A stretch of DNA of 64,000 nucleotides, taken from positions 682,001-746,000 of the forward strand of contig JAJEKV010000216.1 in assembly GCA_021234155.1 (NCBI GenBank). The letters are read 5' to 3'. Origin of the DNA: Isoetes taiwanensis (lineage: Eukaryota > Streptophyta > Lycopodiopsida > Isoetales > Isoetaceae). Under the pieces are notes generated by a model. The model saw only the letters and a list, made by a program, of their open reading frames with translations, did no database searches and was not told the origin of the DNA. Positions within the stretch are counted from its first letter, which is position 1; each line of letters begins with the position of its first letter. A program made the translations under genes and the position numbers. Below, piece after piece: positions 1 through 10,027 of this stretch.

Positions 1-2
1 CA

Positions 3-767
3 CTTTTTTTGCAGCCTAGCCTCTCGTACTCTGCACAACTCTCCTCGTCGTCTGGTGAGCTGTATCGGGGAGAGATCTTCCTGGACAGAGAAACGAGTAT
101 TCTTCAAGTGGCTACCATGCTGAAGGACATACAGTCTGTCAGAAGAAGTCATGAACCGCACAACAATATGACGAGGTCGATCCGGTCTCTGGGCTCCAAC
201 TCTTTGGGCTGTACTGATGCCAGGTTGCTGAATGTGCATGGTGTCTGCGAAGAACTGTACAACTTGTTCAATGTCCGAGCAAGAATCTATTTCAGGTATC
301 CCCACCAGACGCAAATTTAGGCTCCTGTCTTGCTCGGGGTCAGGTATGGAAGCTGGAGCGTGCTCTGGCTGTCTGTGAGGGATTGTGTCTGAACCTGGGG
401 GCTGCAAATCAGTCATCATAGTATCTATACAAGAGGGTGAGCCTGTATGGTCAATAACATCCGCGCTTTTGTGTGGCTCCGGGCCAGTGTGTGCCATATC
501 ATCCATGCACAGCGGCTTGGTTGGGGGTGCCGGCTCTGCTGGAGAATTCGCAGGAATCCTGGAAGAAAGCAAAATCAAAATTTGAAGGAATTGTTTACCT
601 TCCAATAGAACAGTAGGGCCGAACATCGCCTGCTCCAATGCTGGGGATAAGATATCATGCTCTGATTGGGAGAGCCGTGGGTTCAATTGGTCTCGAAGCT
701 CACAGAACTGGCCTAGAAGATCCCCGGCGAAGGTGCCAGAGCTTTTAGATCGGGCTCGTCTGGTCAT
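3..767 (-). CDS. LINE ORF1-like RNA-binding protein, partial (C-terminus outside the window)
   Basis: Reading the minus strand from an ATG at 767-765 gives 255 codons without a stop, open at the left edge of the window. The first ~145 residues are Pro/Ser-rich and not recognisable. From about residue 150 the protein has the pattern of the RRM-type domain in ORF1 of L1-like retrotransposons: NLRLVGIPE near the start, a DIEQVVQFF helix, the segment AQRVG, then RPRHIVVRF, and finally EDLSPIQLTRRR. In that family ORF1p binds the element's own RNA and forms the ribonucleoprotein used in retrotransposition. The endonuclease/reverse-transcriptase ORF would be expected further left, outside the window. 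The frame is intact, unlike the LINE at the right end. The family call rests on motif pattern by eye; a host RRM protein is the alternative. Confidence 0.6.
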   Translation of the reverse strand, partial: MTRRARSKSSGTFAGDLLGQFCELRDQLNPRLSQSEHDILSPALEQAMFGPTVLLEGKQFLQILILLSSRIPANSPAEPAPPTKPLCMDDMAHTGPEPHKSADVIDHTGSPSCIDTMMTDLQPPGSDTIPHRQPEHAPASIPDPEQDRSLNLRLVGIPEIDSCSDIEQVVQFFADTMHIQQPGISTAQRVGAQRPDRPRHIVVRFMTSSDRLYVLQHGSHLKNTRFSVQEDLSPIQLTRRRGELCRVREARLQKK

Positions 768-1473
768 GGTGTAGACGAGGCAACTAAACCTGCTTCACAA
801 ATAAATCTACTTCCACCCAATCTGATTCAGCTAAACTGTAGGGGGGCCTGCTCAAAGCCCCCTTCGACCTGATAATTGCTAGTTGATTCTAGTGATGCCC
901 TGAAGCCAAAAAATTCGACCAACTGGCCTGATGCTAAGGAAATTATGCCTCAACAGAAGCAGTGAAATGGAAAGAAAGACGAATCTAGCATGGAGGACTT
1001 CAGAACCAAAACAAGGAGCAAGCACATAGAACCCGATGCGCAGAGCCTATACAGAATGGGTCGAATGGGGCGATGGGCTGCCAAACTAGAAATCCTGCTG
1101 CAAGCATGTGCTGTGAAACCTATGTTGCCTGGGCAGCCATGATGTGCAATGTCTGGAGCAAAGCCGATCCGATGTGCAGTGGCTAGGACCAAAACCGATC
1201 CTAGCTGAGAAGTTTCCGGACTGAAGGCAAGACCGACCTGGTGTGAGGGCTGTGCTGCGTCGCTGTGCCAATACGTGCTACTCGAAAAGACTTGGTGCAG
1301 AACTTGTGGGGCAAACCTGAGGCAAAAATCGGGCTGGCGGAAGGATCTGGACCTACGTTGATGGAGCCGAGAAACTCTGGCGCCCAGACAAGGTTAAATG
1401 GCTGGGCCTGGGCCTGGCTGGCTGGGAGCTGGGCTGGAAACTGGAAACTGGAGCTTCTTCTGCTGCTTCAAGG
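768..1473. other. Probable 5' flank of the LINE; low-complexity CTGG-rich stretch
   Basis: No gene is supported here. If the ORF1 at 3-767 belongs to a LINE, this is where its 5' UTR and internal promoter would lie. The part from about 1,395 to 1,460 is made of repeated GGGCCTGG / CTGGGAGCTGG-like words. The short reading frames on both strands (for example 950-1,192 and 1,086-1,271 minus) overlap one another and show no family resemblance. Confidence 0.3.
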
Positions 1474-1626
1474 CTGGCGCCTAAGCACCTAGATGCTGAT
1501 GCTGGCGCCCAAGCGCCTAGGCATTATTTCAAAACCCACACACAAAGTTTTTGTTGGACAAACCCTTGCATGTCCGCGGATGCAAACTTTGTTGGACAAA
1601 CCCTTGCATGTCCGCGGATGCCCAAA
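1474..1626. repeat. Two short direct repeats (29-bp and 38-bp periods)
   Basis: Two adjacent small tandem duplications are visible. Around 1,474-1,525 the word CTGGCGCC(T/C)AAGC(A/G)CCTAG occurs twice about 29 bp apart. From 1,551 a 38-bp unit containing GTTGGACAAACCC and the palindrome TCCGCGGA is present twice (1,551-1,588 and 1,589-1,626, nearly identical). No function is evident; the overlapping short ORFs on both strands are products of the repeat. Confidence 0.7.
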
Positions 1627-3540
1627 TGAGTTGGGCGGCCAGCCTGACCCGAACAGACTGTTGCGGGGGTTACGCAAGTCTTGGACTCAGGGATTTCCTT
1701 GATCCTAATAAGTTTGAGCTTTCCCGTGCTTACTTGAGCTTCTGCTTGATTTTGCAACATAAATTTTGATGGTTCATTGGCAGATTGTGTTGAATTGGCC
1801 ATAAATTTATTTTATTTGGCTTTCCAGGTGTATGCATGGAAGAATTTAGGGTCGCTTTTGGATTCATGCACCAGAACAAGAAAGAGAAGATGAATAGGAA
1901 AGGCTTGGTTACTTCCAGAGCTTAGCCATGGCTCAAATTAAAAAACTGCAAAAGGCAACATTGCAAACTATATGCAAAAGATCATTGTAGCACAGCAAGC
2001 TTTTATGAAGATATTGAAACTAAGACAGGTACGTTGGGTAGTTTATTTTTTGGGCCTCTTCCATCCCGAAAAGATACATTTAAGTAAATGAGAGAAAATT
2101 ATTGGGCCACCGCCCATGGTATATCGTGCAAAACTATATAGAAAGTACTAGTAAACATGTGCCTAGCCTTGTCGTGCATAAGTCGGGGCTTGTGTTGATC
2201 TAAGACGCTGGGTTGAGGTATGTGTTAATCCAAAATGGTTGCAATAAGATACTAGGGTGTTCAAATATTTTGGTAATGCATGCCCAATATTGCCAGATAT
2301 AAGTAGGAAATTGTTTTTTTTATAGGCCTTCAATCAGTATAGAAACCTTCCTCTGAGAAAAGAATGATGCAATTAATATCGGCATGTTTATAAAGTTTTC
2401 GTTGATCAACCTTTAGGAACCAATACCACAACAACTGACGAAGAATCTCTAGAAGCGTTGTCGAACATATAGGGGGCGTCTATTCGTTTAGGCCTTCCAT
2501 GCGTGAGATTGATCACTCTAAGTAAATGTATCCTTGGCATTGCGTAGCATAAGTAGGGAAATGCATTTAAATGGCCTTCAAAATTGCTTAAAAATATAAA
2601 ATCTCTAGGATATTCGAAAATCATAAAATTGTTGATCATATATATTGAGTTTAAACAACTCATAGTGCATCACAACAGAAGATAGATAGCTCCCAACTCC
2701 TCGTAGCTAGAAGCTTGAATGGGATTATATATATATCTTAATAACCCCGACCAAGTATCCATCAATATGCAATTAATAAACTCTAGGTAACAACGGAGAC
2801 CCGCGTTTTCTGGCGCAAGCTCATGGAATTGTAGGAGCGGGTTATCTGGGATAAATTTGTGATGGTATAAACTTTGAGGGTACTTGGGAATTAGAAGACT
2901 CCTAAACATAATTTTGCATGCTATTTACATGTATCAAGCACACTTAGTTTCATTACTTGAGCGTGCTCCAAGTTATATTACTTGAGCATGCTCCAAGTTA
3001 ATTAGGAGCCCGCTTACTATGGTGATGACTACAGAAACCTCACATTGAACTATCCTTGTTTTCCTATTGCACTAACTGTTAATACTCCAATGCTATTTTA
3101 TCAAGAGGCAATGCAAGTAATAAACATCAAATGGACATCAACACCAATGAAGGCAACCATTAAGAAAATCATTAAAGCTGAAAACTTGATAAATAACTTT
3201 CAAATAGGCTATTGTTTCTATGGATTTTCAACAGATGTCTATGAATTGGTATCCTCTTAACAACACAAAATAAAAAGCTGCAACTTTTAACAAAAGCTAA
3301 TGTTAGAAAATATATTCGATTCTATTCTATTCTACTCATAAGTTGCTTCTTGTCTTTCTAGAATATAATCACCACCTTGTAAGGCACATTAAAAACTTTA
3401 GTTGGATTTTCCTTTGGGACAAAAGCATTTACATCGCAATGTATGTAAGAAATTAACAATAAAAGGAGGTTTGTATTTGAAGAAGATGTCACTTCAGATA
3501 CCCTCCACATTAGCACACTTGAGGCGAGTTAACATGCACC
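1627..3540. other. Intergenic, no gene recognised; scattered 'CATAAGTAGG' words
   Basis: AT-rich sequence with no coding pattern that I can support on either strand. A word like GCATAAGT(A)GGG recurs at about 2,178, 2,296 (diverged), 2,548, 3,554, 3,640 and 3,731, in several cases preceded by CATT(G/A)C-like sequence. This hints at a degenerate tandem or dispersed element whose best-preserved part is the 86-bp duplication that follows. A 20-bp direct repeat (ACTTGAGC(G/A)TGCTCCAAGTT) lies at about 2,955-2,999. Confidence 0.4.
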
Positions 3541-3713
3541 CGACATTGCCCCACATAAGTAAGGGCTATAGAATTACTACTCTTTATGAGTCTTTCTAGA
3601 ATTCATGTGCATTGCCACAAAATCAACGACATTGCCCCACATAAGTAAGGGCTATAGAATTACTACTCTTTATGAGTTTTTCTAGAATTCATGTGCATTG
3701 CCACAAAATCAAC
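3541..3713. repeat. 86-bp tandem duplication
   Basis: Two nearly identical 86-bp units lie head to tail (3,541-3,626 and 3,627-3,712). Each begins CGACATTGCCCCACATAAGT and ends with GCCACAAAATCAA. The few differences suggest a recent event. The unit shares its CATAAGT core with the looser repeats to its left. Confidence 0.85.
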
Positions 3714-3929
3714 GTATGTCCGACATTATCGTGCATAAGTTAGGTCCATGTTTATCCAAGATAAATATATTAAGAGACTACAAGGTTGGCAAATGTTGTT
3801 GGGCATATGGTTTTGGCGGTGGGCGAAATATAGGGGTTAGGGTTCCGGGGGTCCCTGCATTACCATGGCGTAAGGAGAGGGGCTGGGAGGAATTCGTGGA
3901 AGGGATGCTCCTATGAAGGCGGGCGGGAG

Positions 3930-4274
3930 ATGAGCATGCCGCTATCTTTGGAGGACATAGCGAATGAGCTGGGTGTGGCCATGTTGCTCTCTCACGGGTT
4001 GCCAAAGGAGGTGGGTCATCTCCGTCGGTTGGAACCGATTTTGCCGAGGCATGAGTATGGCGGGAAGGTGCGTGGAGTGAGCTATTGGATTGGTTGGGTT
4101 CCTTGTTTCGATTCGCGTAAATGTCTTTGGAACTACTCAGGGTGTTCTCAATTGGGACGGCTGAAAGGGAGCGCCGTATTCCTACTCAGGGAAGTGGTAA
4201 ACCCGGACACATGTCGGGTTAACCCGCTGTCATGTCCGGTTAACCACTTTTTTGGTGGGATAACCACGCGGTGA
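3930..4274 (+). CDS. Small ORF of 114 codons, doubtful
   Basis: An ATG-initiated frame of 114 codons whose N-terminal half (MSMPLSLEDIANELGVAM) looks protein-like but matches no family I recognise. Its last ~28 codons run into the left inverted repeat of the MITE-like element at 4,190-4,532, so the stop codon is supplied by that element. If real, it is a truncated reading frame interrupted by the insertion; more likely it is chance. No splice sites or downstream continuation were found. Confidence 0.15.
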   Translation: MSMPLSLEDIANELGVAMLLSHGLPKEVGHLRRLEPILPRHEYGGKVRGVSYWIGWVPCFDSRKCLWNYSGCSQLGRLKGSAVFLLREVVNPDTCRVNPLSCPVNHFFGGITTR

Positions 4275-4532
4275 ACCGAAAGCGTGGGACCGTGTTTTGG
4301 CATGCTAATCTTTGAATAGAGCTTGCAATCAGCTTCTCGAACGGTTCAATCCGATTCAAACACCATTGGAATCACCTTGGCAGCCCCTAAAAACCTCATT
4401 CTATCAAAAGAGCAAGAGATTTGAGCATGGATCAAGCAAGATCGGTGAAAAAACATGCGTAAACCGTTGTTCTTGAGCTTGAAATCCGAAGCGGCGATGG
4501 TAAACCGGACATGTGTCGGGTTTACCACTTCG
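4190..4532. mobile_element. MITE-like element with ~33-bp palindromic terminal inverted repeats
   Basis: The left end (GAAGTGGTAAACCC at 4,191, followed by GGACACATGTCGGG) is repeated in inverse at the right end (CGGGTTTACCACTTC ending at about 4,530), over about 33 bp with few mismatches. Each terminal repeat is itself close to a palindrome around ACATGT. A third related arm (CATGTCCGGTTAACCAC) lies inside at about 4,230-4,247. The element is ~340 bp and has no coding capacity, which fits a non-autonomous DNA transposon. A target-site duplication is not clear, so the superfamily cannot be given. Confidence 0.55.
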
Positions 4533-5640
4533 GAAAGAAGACTCACGTGAAAGGCGTGGTGAGGATTGCCTTGTTGGGTCTTTTTTCGCCAAAGCATTTT
4601 CTAGTGTTCTCTATATTTGTCGATCTTTTGGGAGCAGGAGTTTGCATTTGGGGCTTGGATGGGATTGCCAGGTCGGAAATTGTGTGTGTAGCTTGCTTCG
4701 AGGTGAAGAAATTCTTACAGACATTCAAGAATCCGTAGTCCGTGTTCTCGTGCGTGCTAGAGAGGTCGCGAGACATATCAATCATTTGTTGCATCAACGA
4801 ACTTCCTTGAAAAGTACATCGGTTGTCGGGTTCTGTTCCAATTGCTACTGTGTGGGTGGAGACATGGCTACTAGAGGGGCGAGGTGAGGTGGAGTTGTAT
4901 GGTTGGAATGATTGAGAATGTGGCAGGAGGTGGATATGGCCTAAGGGGGCCTAGGAGGTGATGCGAATTTTCTTGTATCTCATGTCTTTCTGGGTGCTGG
5001 GTTTTTGTTCTGCAGGCTTCTTTGTGATGTTGCGTGTATGTAATATGGAGGTACAGCGTGTGATTTCATTTGTTCCTTGCAGTTCTGTGCATGTGTGATC
5101 TCGTATATCACACTATGCAGGCATGAGATGGCTATGGGTGGCCGTGTAAATCTGCTTCATCTCGCTCTTGCTCTTCACTTTATGGTTCTTCCGTATGTAA
5201 GTTTTGTCTTTTTGTGTATGGGTTTGCTTGCACCGCAAAGCCTTCTCTTGTTCAGGCTTCTTTGTAAAGGGCACCTTTTTTTTTATGAATGCAAAATTTT
5301 CTAGGTTGTTATGTATAACTCAGAGTTTCCATATGTAATTTGATGTGCATGTGTTGTTTCCTTCTGGGAAATGTCTTTGGGTGACACAATTGTTTGTGAA
5401 TTGTGGGTCTGCACATTCTCTCGATGATGTGAATGAACTGTGACTCCCATGGATTTGCCACAGATTTAGCAAATTATGTGAATTACCTAGGTCATATTAC
5501 TGCTTTCGATTGTCTTTGATACGCATATAGCTGTATAAATACGTGTATAGGGAGCAATTTGGTACATGGGTGGGACGTGGAAATTCGAGGTCCCTTGATT
5601 TGGGATATTCATAGAATGATCTCTCGGATCCAATGATCCG
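4533..5640. other. Intergenic; nothing recognised
   Basis: T/G-rich plus strand with several overlapping short frames (for example 4,513-4,887 plus and 4,543-4,797 minus), none with a recognisable domain, a consistent splice pattern or conserved motifs. A small palindrome, CTCGGATCCAATGATCCGAG, is at about 5,623-5,642. Confidence 0.4.
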
Positions 5641-5641
5641 A

Positions 5642-5990
5642 GAGTGAGCAATAAGGAGTGAGCAATAAGGTGGTCATAAGTTCTTGGGAATGTTCATTTA
5701 GAATCTTCGTGTCATAAGTTCTTGGGAAAGTTCATTTAGAATCTTAGTGTCATTAACTGAACATCAGCATGTTTTTACATTGGTATTTGGCATTGTGCAA
5801 CTTGCTCATTGTTTACAAACTTTTATTTCTTGCATTTAAAGTGCTATCATTCATTATGCTTCTAATATAGATTATAGATTACACGAAACCTAATGTCTTT
5901 AAGGCGCTATCATTATGCTTCTGATATAGATTATAGGATAAATTAAACCTAATATCCAATTGTCCATTCCAAGGTGCTATCATTAGCATC
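5642..5990. repeat. Cluster of short degenerate tandem repeats
   Basis: Three repeat types follow each other: a 15-bp unit (GAGTGAGCAATAAG) twice at 5,642-5,670; a 38-bp unit starting GTCATAAGTTCTTGGGAA twice from 5,673; and a ~65-70-bp unit with GTGCTATCATT and TTCTAATATAGATTATAG present about three times between 5,840 and 5,990, progressively diverged. No gene is present. The stretch from here to 6,344 is the 3' flank of the synthetase gene. Confidence 0.6.
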
Positions 5991-6344
5991 CTTCTAATTA
6001 TAGAGAATAGGGTATGCTAAACCATATGCATCCCATTTGACTAAGTTATTCTTAGTCATGTGTGATATCCATTTGAGGATTTGAGATTTAGGTTTTCCAA
6101 CGTACACGGTCCAAATTCCACATGTTCGGAGATGTCTCAATGTTCTCATGTTTATTATCCCCAAGTGGAACAATTAAGACCAGCAAATAAGTCGGTGAAG
6201 AAATATGTTCGCAATGCCCCCATAAACATACCTCTTTGATGACTCACTCACCTAAAGAGAGCACACTACGAAAAAGAGGCATATTTGGCCACCGTCATAA
6301 ATTCTTGTAAATTTCTTGTATGCTTAAGAATTGAAAGCAAGAGC

Positions 6345-9313
6345 TCAATTGGCTCGTTGTCGTCCATCAGGTATTGCTATCAAGACCACTGGTCTTGACT
6401 GCCTAATATAGGGAACATCACATATATAGTAACCCTTCCTCTCAAGCTGTATTATTTCACCCTTCTTGATATTTCGCATATTGGGATCTCCCAATGCATG
6501 TACTTCCTTCTTGGTTACAGGATTCAGTACAGACAAAAAGTCATCCTCCTCTTCCAACTGATAAGAGACAATAAAATAATCAGACGGTTGCAGCATAGAA
6601 TGAAAATACCAATTAAAAAAACTAGCAAATGAAGACAAATATACTATTTTGACTTCCTGCATTAGATGTAACAAGAAACAAAAGGTACCTTCTTCTTCGT
6701 TATCAGATGGTCAAATTCTACCAATGAAAGATCTATAAGCTCAGCCATCTCAGCCAGCCATGTTAGCTTTAGTTTTGTCGTCTTTACAGAACCTTCCAGA
6801 TGCAATCTTCCACTTAAGCCAGTGATTGTTCCTTCATTATCCTTTTCAACGGATTCAACAACAGCATTTCCCCAGTCCATAAGGGTGACTTCCTCCCTTC
6901 AGTAATAGCTTCAGCATCGGCTCTGTCTAGCCAGATCTTTTTAGTAAAAGTAGTACATTTCTGTCCTGCACCTTCATACTTTTTATGACGAGGAATAACA
7001 CGGACAATGGGCAGGTCTGGACCATCTTTTAAAGCCAAAATAACTCTCCCTGTAGCAAAGACAGCAGTATGCCTGGCACAAACAGGATCAATAATCTTCT
7101 TATTGATTGTCCACAATTTATCCCCTCCATAAGGTTTAGGTTTTGGATGCCCCCTGCACAAACATAGTAAATATAGAATTTAGCATTCTGTCCATACATA
7201 AAAACAAAAAATAACATACCTGGGATAAGATAAACTGCTTCAAAGCTTCAACAGTTAAACCCCGTCTACAAATGCCCTGCACAGTTGGAAAGCGAGGATC
7301 ATCCCAGCCATCAACTCGTCCATTGTCCACAAACCATTGCAGCTTTCGCTTACTTAGCAACGTATAAACAAAATTCATGCGGCTAAAATCCCACACGTGA
7401 ACTTTTCTAACCCCCATGTCTTCCAAGACCCTATAGTACTGATCGTTCCTATCATGGTACTCGCTCGAGCGAAGTGCATGAGTGACACCTTCAATGCTGT
7501 CCACATAAGGGCATGCAAAATCATATGTTGGATAAACTTTGTACTTGTCGCCCGACACGATTATGGGAAATGGATTGCATCGGTAATATACAGGATCTCG
7601 CAGGGTTTTATTTACCGCCTGCATATCCAATTTGCCTCGTAGACAACACTGTTTGCCTCTTTCTGATCCTTTTAACATTTCTTGCCAGAGGATCATATTT
7701 TCTTCAGATGTATGGCTCCTACATTTGGATTCAATACCATCCATCCTTTCTTTCTGCATCTGCTCACGAGGAGTGTCATCCACATAAGCTTTCCCTTCAC
7801 GGATGAGCTTTTCAGCCATTTGCAAAAGCTGGGGAAAATAATCTGAGGTATATGTGATTTTATCGCCTTTTACTCCTAAAGTGTCGAGATCATTAAGAAT
7901 GCTTTGCACAAACTCATCCTTTTCCTTTGCAGGATTTGTATCATCAAATCTAATAATTAACTGGCCTCTATATTTTTCGGCAAAAAGTTGGTTTAAAAGG
8001 GCAGCCTTTGCATGCCCAATGTGAAGGTATCCACTTGGCTCTGGAGGAAACCTTGTGCAAACTTTACCCACCTCAGCACCTGGAAGGTCGATATCAAAAG
8101 ACCCTTCTGTTTTTGAGGTTTTTGAATTTACTTTAGACTCCATAACAGGCTTGCCTAGCCCTCTTTTACCAACATATTTCATGATCAGCTCTTGTAAAGG
8201 AGGATACTCAAGCGTTATTGAACTGTACCAGCGAGAAACATGTGGAAACTTTGCAGACTTATGCATGCTATCCCATCTTTGTCCAGAAGCTATTCGAACC
8301 AACCATTGAATAAAATCAAGAATTAAACACAGAAAGGACTATCCTTCCGAGACATGTTTTGAAGATCCTTACCTGCGAGGCTAGCCCACACGCCAATGTC
8401 AGCAATAGTAATATTGTATCCCACCAAGAATGTTCGAAGTGCTAAATACGAGTTTATATGATTACACAAATCCTCAAATTCAGCTCCATTAGAGAGTCTA
8501 GGTAAAAAGTCAACCCATTCGTCCACCTAAAACGCATACCAAGAATGAGCACGGGAGATGAAGAATAAAAAAATATGACGGGGCATGAGAAGACTTAAAG
8601 CAATCAATCGCCAAAAGAACTTCTAGATTGACTGATTGGCTCCACACACAGCTTACTACAGGATCATAACAGGTAATATTATTTGAAGAACACCATAACA
8701 AGACTGACCATCTCAAACGAACTTATCTCAATCATCTGCAAGAGCGGGTTGATGACAAGATAATTAAATAGATAAACATGACCATCTCCAGCAAGTTATT
8801 TCAAGCTAGTGCGTGCAGGTTATTGGACCCATACTGGCAAAATCTCATTATTCATTATAAACAAGCTTCTCAAGCTTAGCCTGTAGAGAAACTTATCTCC
8901 ATATGCTGCTGCCCTCTTTACTCTTTTTCTAATGCTTAGATTTTTGCTAAAGTATGCTTACTTGAGAAGCAGTAACGGCATCAGTGCCATAAAGGCTTTC
9001 CAGTTTGCTGATTCGTGCAAGGTAACGCAAAATAGTATTTGAACCCGATAGTTTGTCCCTGTTAAGGGACAGACAAATTCAATTGAAGACAGTTGAACAT
9101 GCAACATAACGTGCACGGAACTGCAAAAATAGCACATGTGTAAACAGGAGAAGTGGCTACATACCCAGTTGTCAGACGCATCTCCAAAACAGATCCAGGA
9201 GCCAAGGTCGACAGTGTATTGACCTGAACGTTTCCTAATGCAATCGTAGCAAAGGCTGCAAGAGGAGGCAAGTCTTCCGGATATGCAAGTAGTGCAAGTG
9301 GACCATCCTTCAT
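6345..9313 (-). CDS. Cytosolic glutamyl-tRNA synthetase, six exons
   Basis: The enzyme charges tRNA-Glu with glutamate using ATP in the cytosol. Exons on the minus strand: 9,313-9,165, 9,058-8,962, 8,526-8,373, 8,289-7,220, 7,153-6,689 and 6,557-6,345. All introns have GT/AG ends and phases agree, giving ~716 codons, close to the ~719 of the plant enzyme. Residues ~1-175 resemble the N-terminal GST-like domain of eukaryotic class-Ic synthetases. The catalytic domain carries PSGYLHIGHAKA (~residue 220; HIGH motif) and LLSKRKL (~445; KMSKS equivalent). The C-terminal beta-barrels bind the anticodon and the protein ends AIPDGRQRAN. ATG 9,313 is chosen because it gives the usual short lead before the YPEDLPPLA segment; ATG 9,328 is also in frame. 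Exon 5 needs three one-base insertions (near 7,142, 7,124 and 6,895), and exon 4 has a -1/+1 pair at ~7,550-7,567, to keep the family sequence. These look like homopolymer sequencing errors; a decaying gene is the alternative. Confidence 0.93.
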
Positions 9314-9508
9314 CACCAGAATAATCAAACAAGGTGTTAGTTCGCTAAAATAGGGCTAAGTTGAATCTAGAAATTGGGTATCATAACCTCAATAGGAAAC
9401 AACATGCCATACTTAGAAAACCTACACCTCAAACCGGAAGATGAATGAGGTAAAACCTGCTCAAAATTGCCTGATTCGTCCCTTATTGCCATCTTTTCTG
9501 TCGCAGTG
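9314..9508. other. Upstream region of the glutamyl-tRNA synthetase gene
   Basis: This is the presumed 5' leader and proximal promoter of the minus-strand synthetase gene. I see no convincing TATA box or other named element. A 5' UTR intron cannot be excluded. Confidence 0.35.
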
Positions 9509-10027
9509 TTAACACAGAACTAAGTGCTTTATACTAGCCTCCTGTGTGCTCCTTCCGACCTTGAAGCATCCCCTCTGTTTCTTAGGGCTAAGCCCTAAAC
9601 CCGGCTGGCCGCCGAGATATATCCTCCTGTACTTACCCCATTTTTTCATGTTCAAATGGTTTAACGTTCCGGCTGGCCGCCCAGATATGTCCTGTACCCC
9701 ACTTTTTGTCATTGTGATACCGGCAGACGGTATCACAGTTCGTGGGATACCAGCAGATATCACGTGGTCGAACTGCCCAGCTAGGATTTCTAGGGTTGAG
9801 GGTGCTTTCCATGGATCTCCGACCTCAAGGTTTTCTTGAGGTCCAGATAAAGGGACTGCAGGTTCCGTGGGCGCCTCAACCTCAAAGACTGGGTTTTTGA
9901 CCTGAATCAAGTAATCACCAAGCATTTCTTTGAGGAGGTTTTGACTGGACCTGCATTTCCGTGTCGCCAATCTCATAGGAAAACCCCGATTCAATCCAAA
10001 TCGAGTCGTATTCAGAAGCGGCACCAA
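9509..10027 (-). CDS. Unrecognised 172-codon ORF upstream of the synthetase gene
   Basis: The longest uninterrupted frame between 9.4 and 12 kb, starting at ATG 10,027. No signal peptide, membrane segment or known motif is visible. The C-terminal third is read across an imperfect internal duplication (GGCTGGCCGCC followed by AGATAT at about 9,603-9,621 and again at 9,671-9,689), followed by a short inverted repeat, GATACCGGCAGACGGTATC at about 9,716-9,734. That repeat structure suggests part of the frame lies in repetitive DNA. It could be an unannotated small gene, part of a transposable element, or chance. Confidence 0.25.
   Translation of the reverse strand: MVPLLNTTRFGLNRGFPMRLATRKCRSSQNLLKEMLGDYLIQVKNPVFEVEAPTEPAVPLSGPQENLEVGDPWKAPSTLEILAGQFDHVISAGIPRTVIPSAGITMTKSGVQDISGRPAGTLNHLNMKKWGKYRRIYLGGQPGLGLSPKKQRGCFKVGRSTQEASIKHLVLC

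Noticed and set aside
7136..8302. A single-exon 388-codon synthetase starting at 8,302
   Set aside because: The start codon lies in the preceding intron and the last ~27 codons run through the next intron. The six-exon model with GT/AG borders restores the full family sequence.
6345..9313. Calling the synthetase a pseudogene because of its frame breaks
   Set aside because: The indels sit in homopolymers, cancel within each exon, and leave splice sites and catalytic motifs untouched. Sequence error is the more economical reading.
9716..9734. Riboswitch or operator at the GATACCGGCAGACGGTATC inverted repeat
   Set aside because: It is a single short hairpin in a eukaryotic context with no gene immediately downstream. 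There is no support for a regulatory role.
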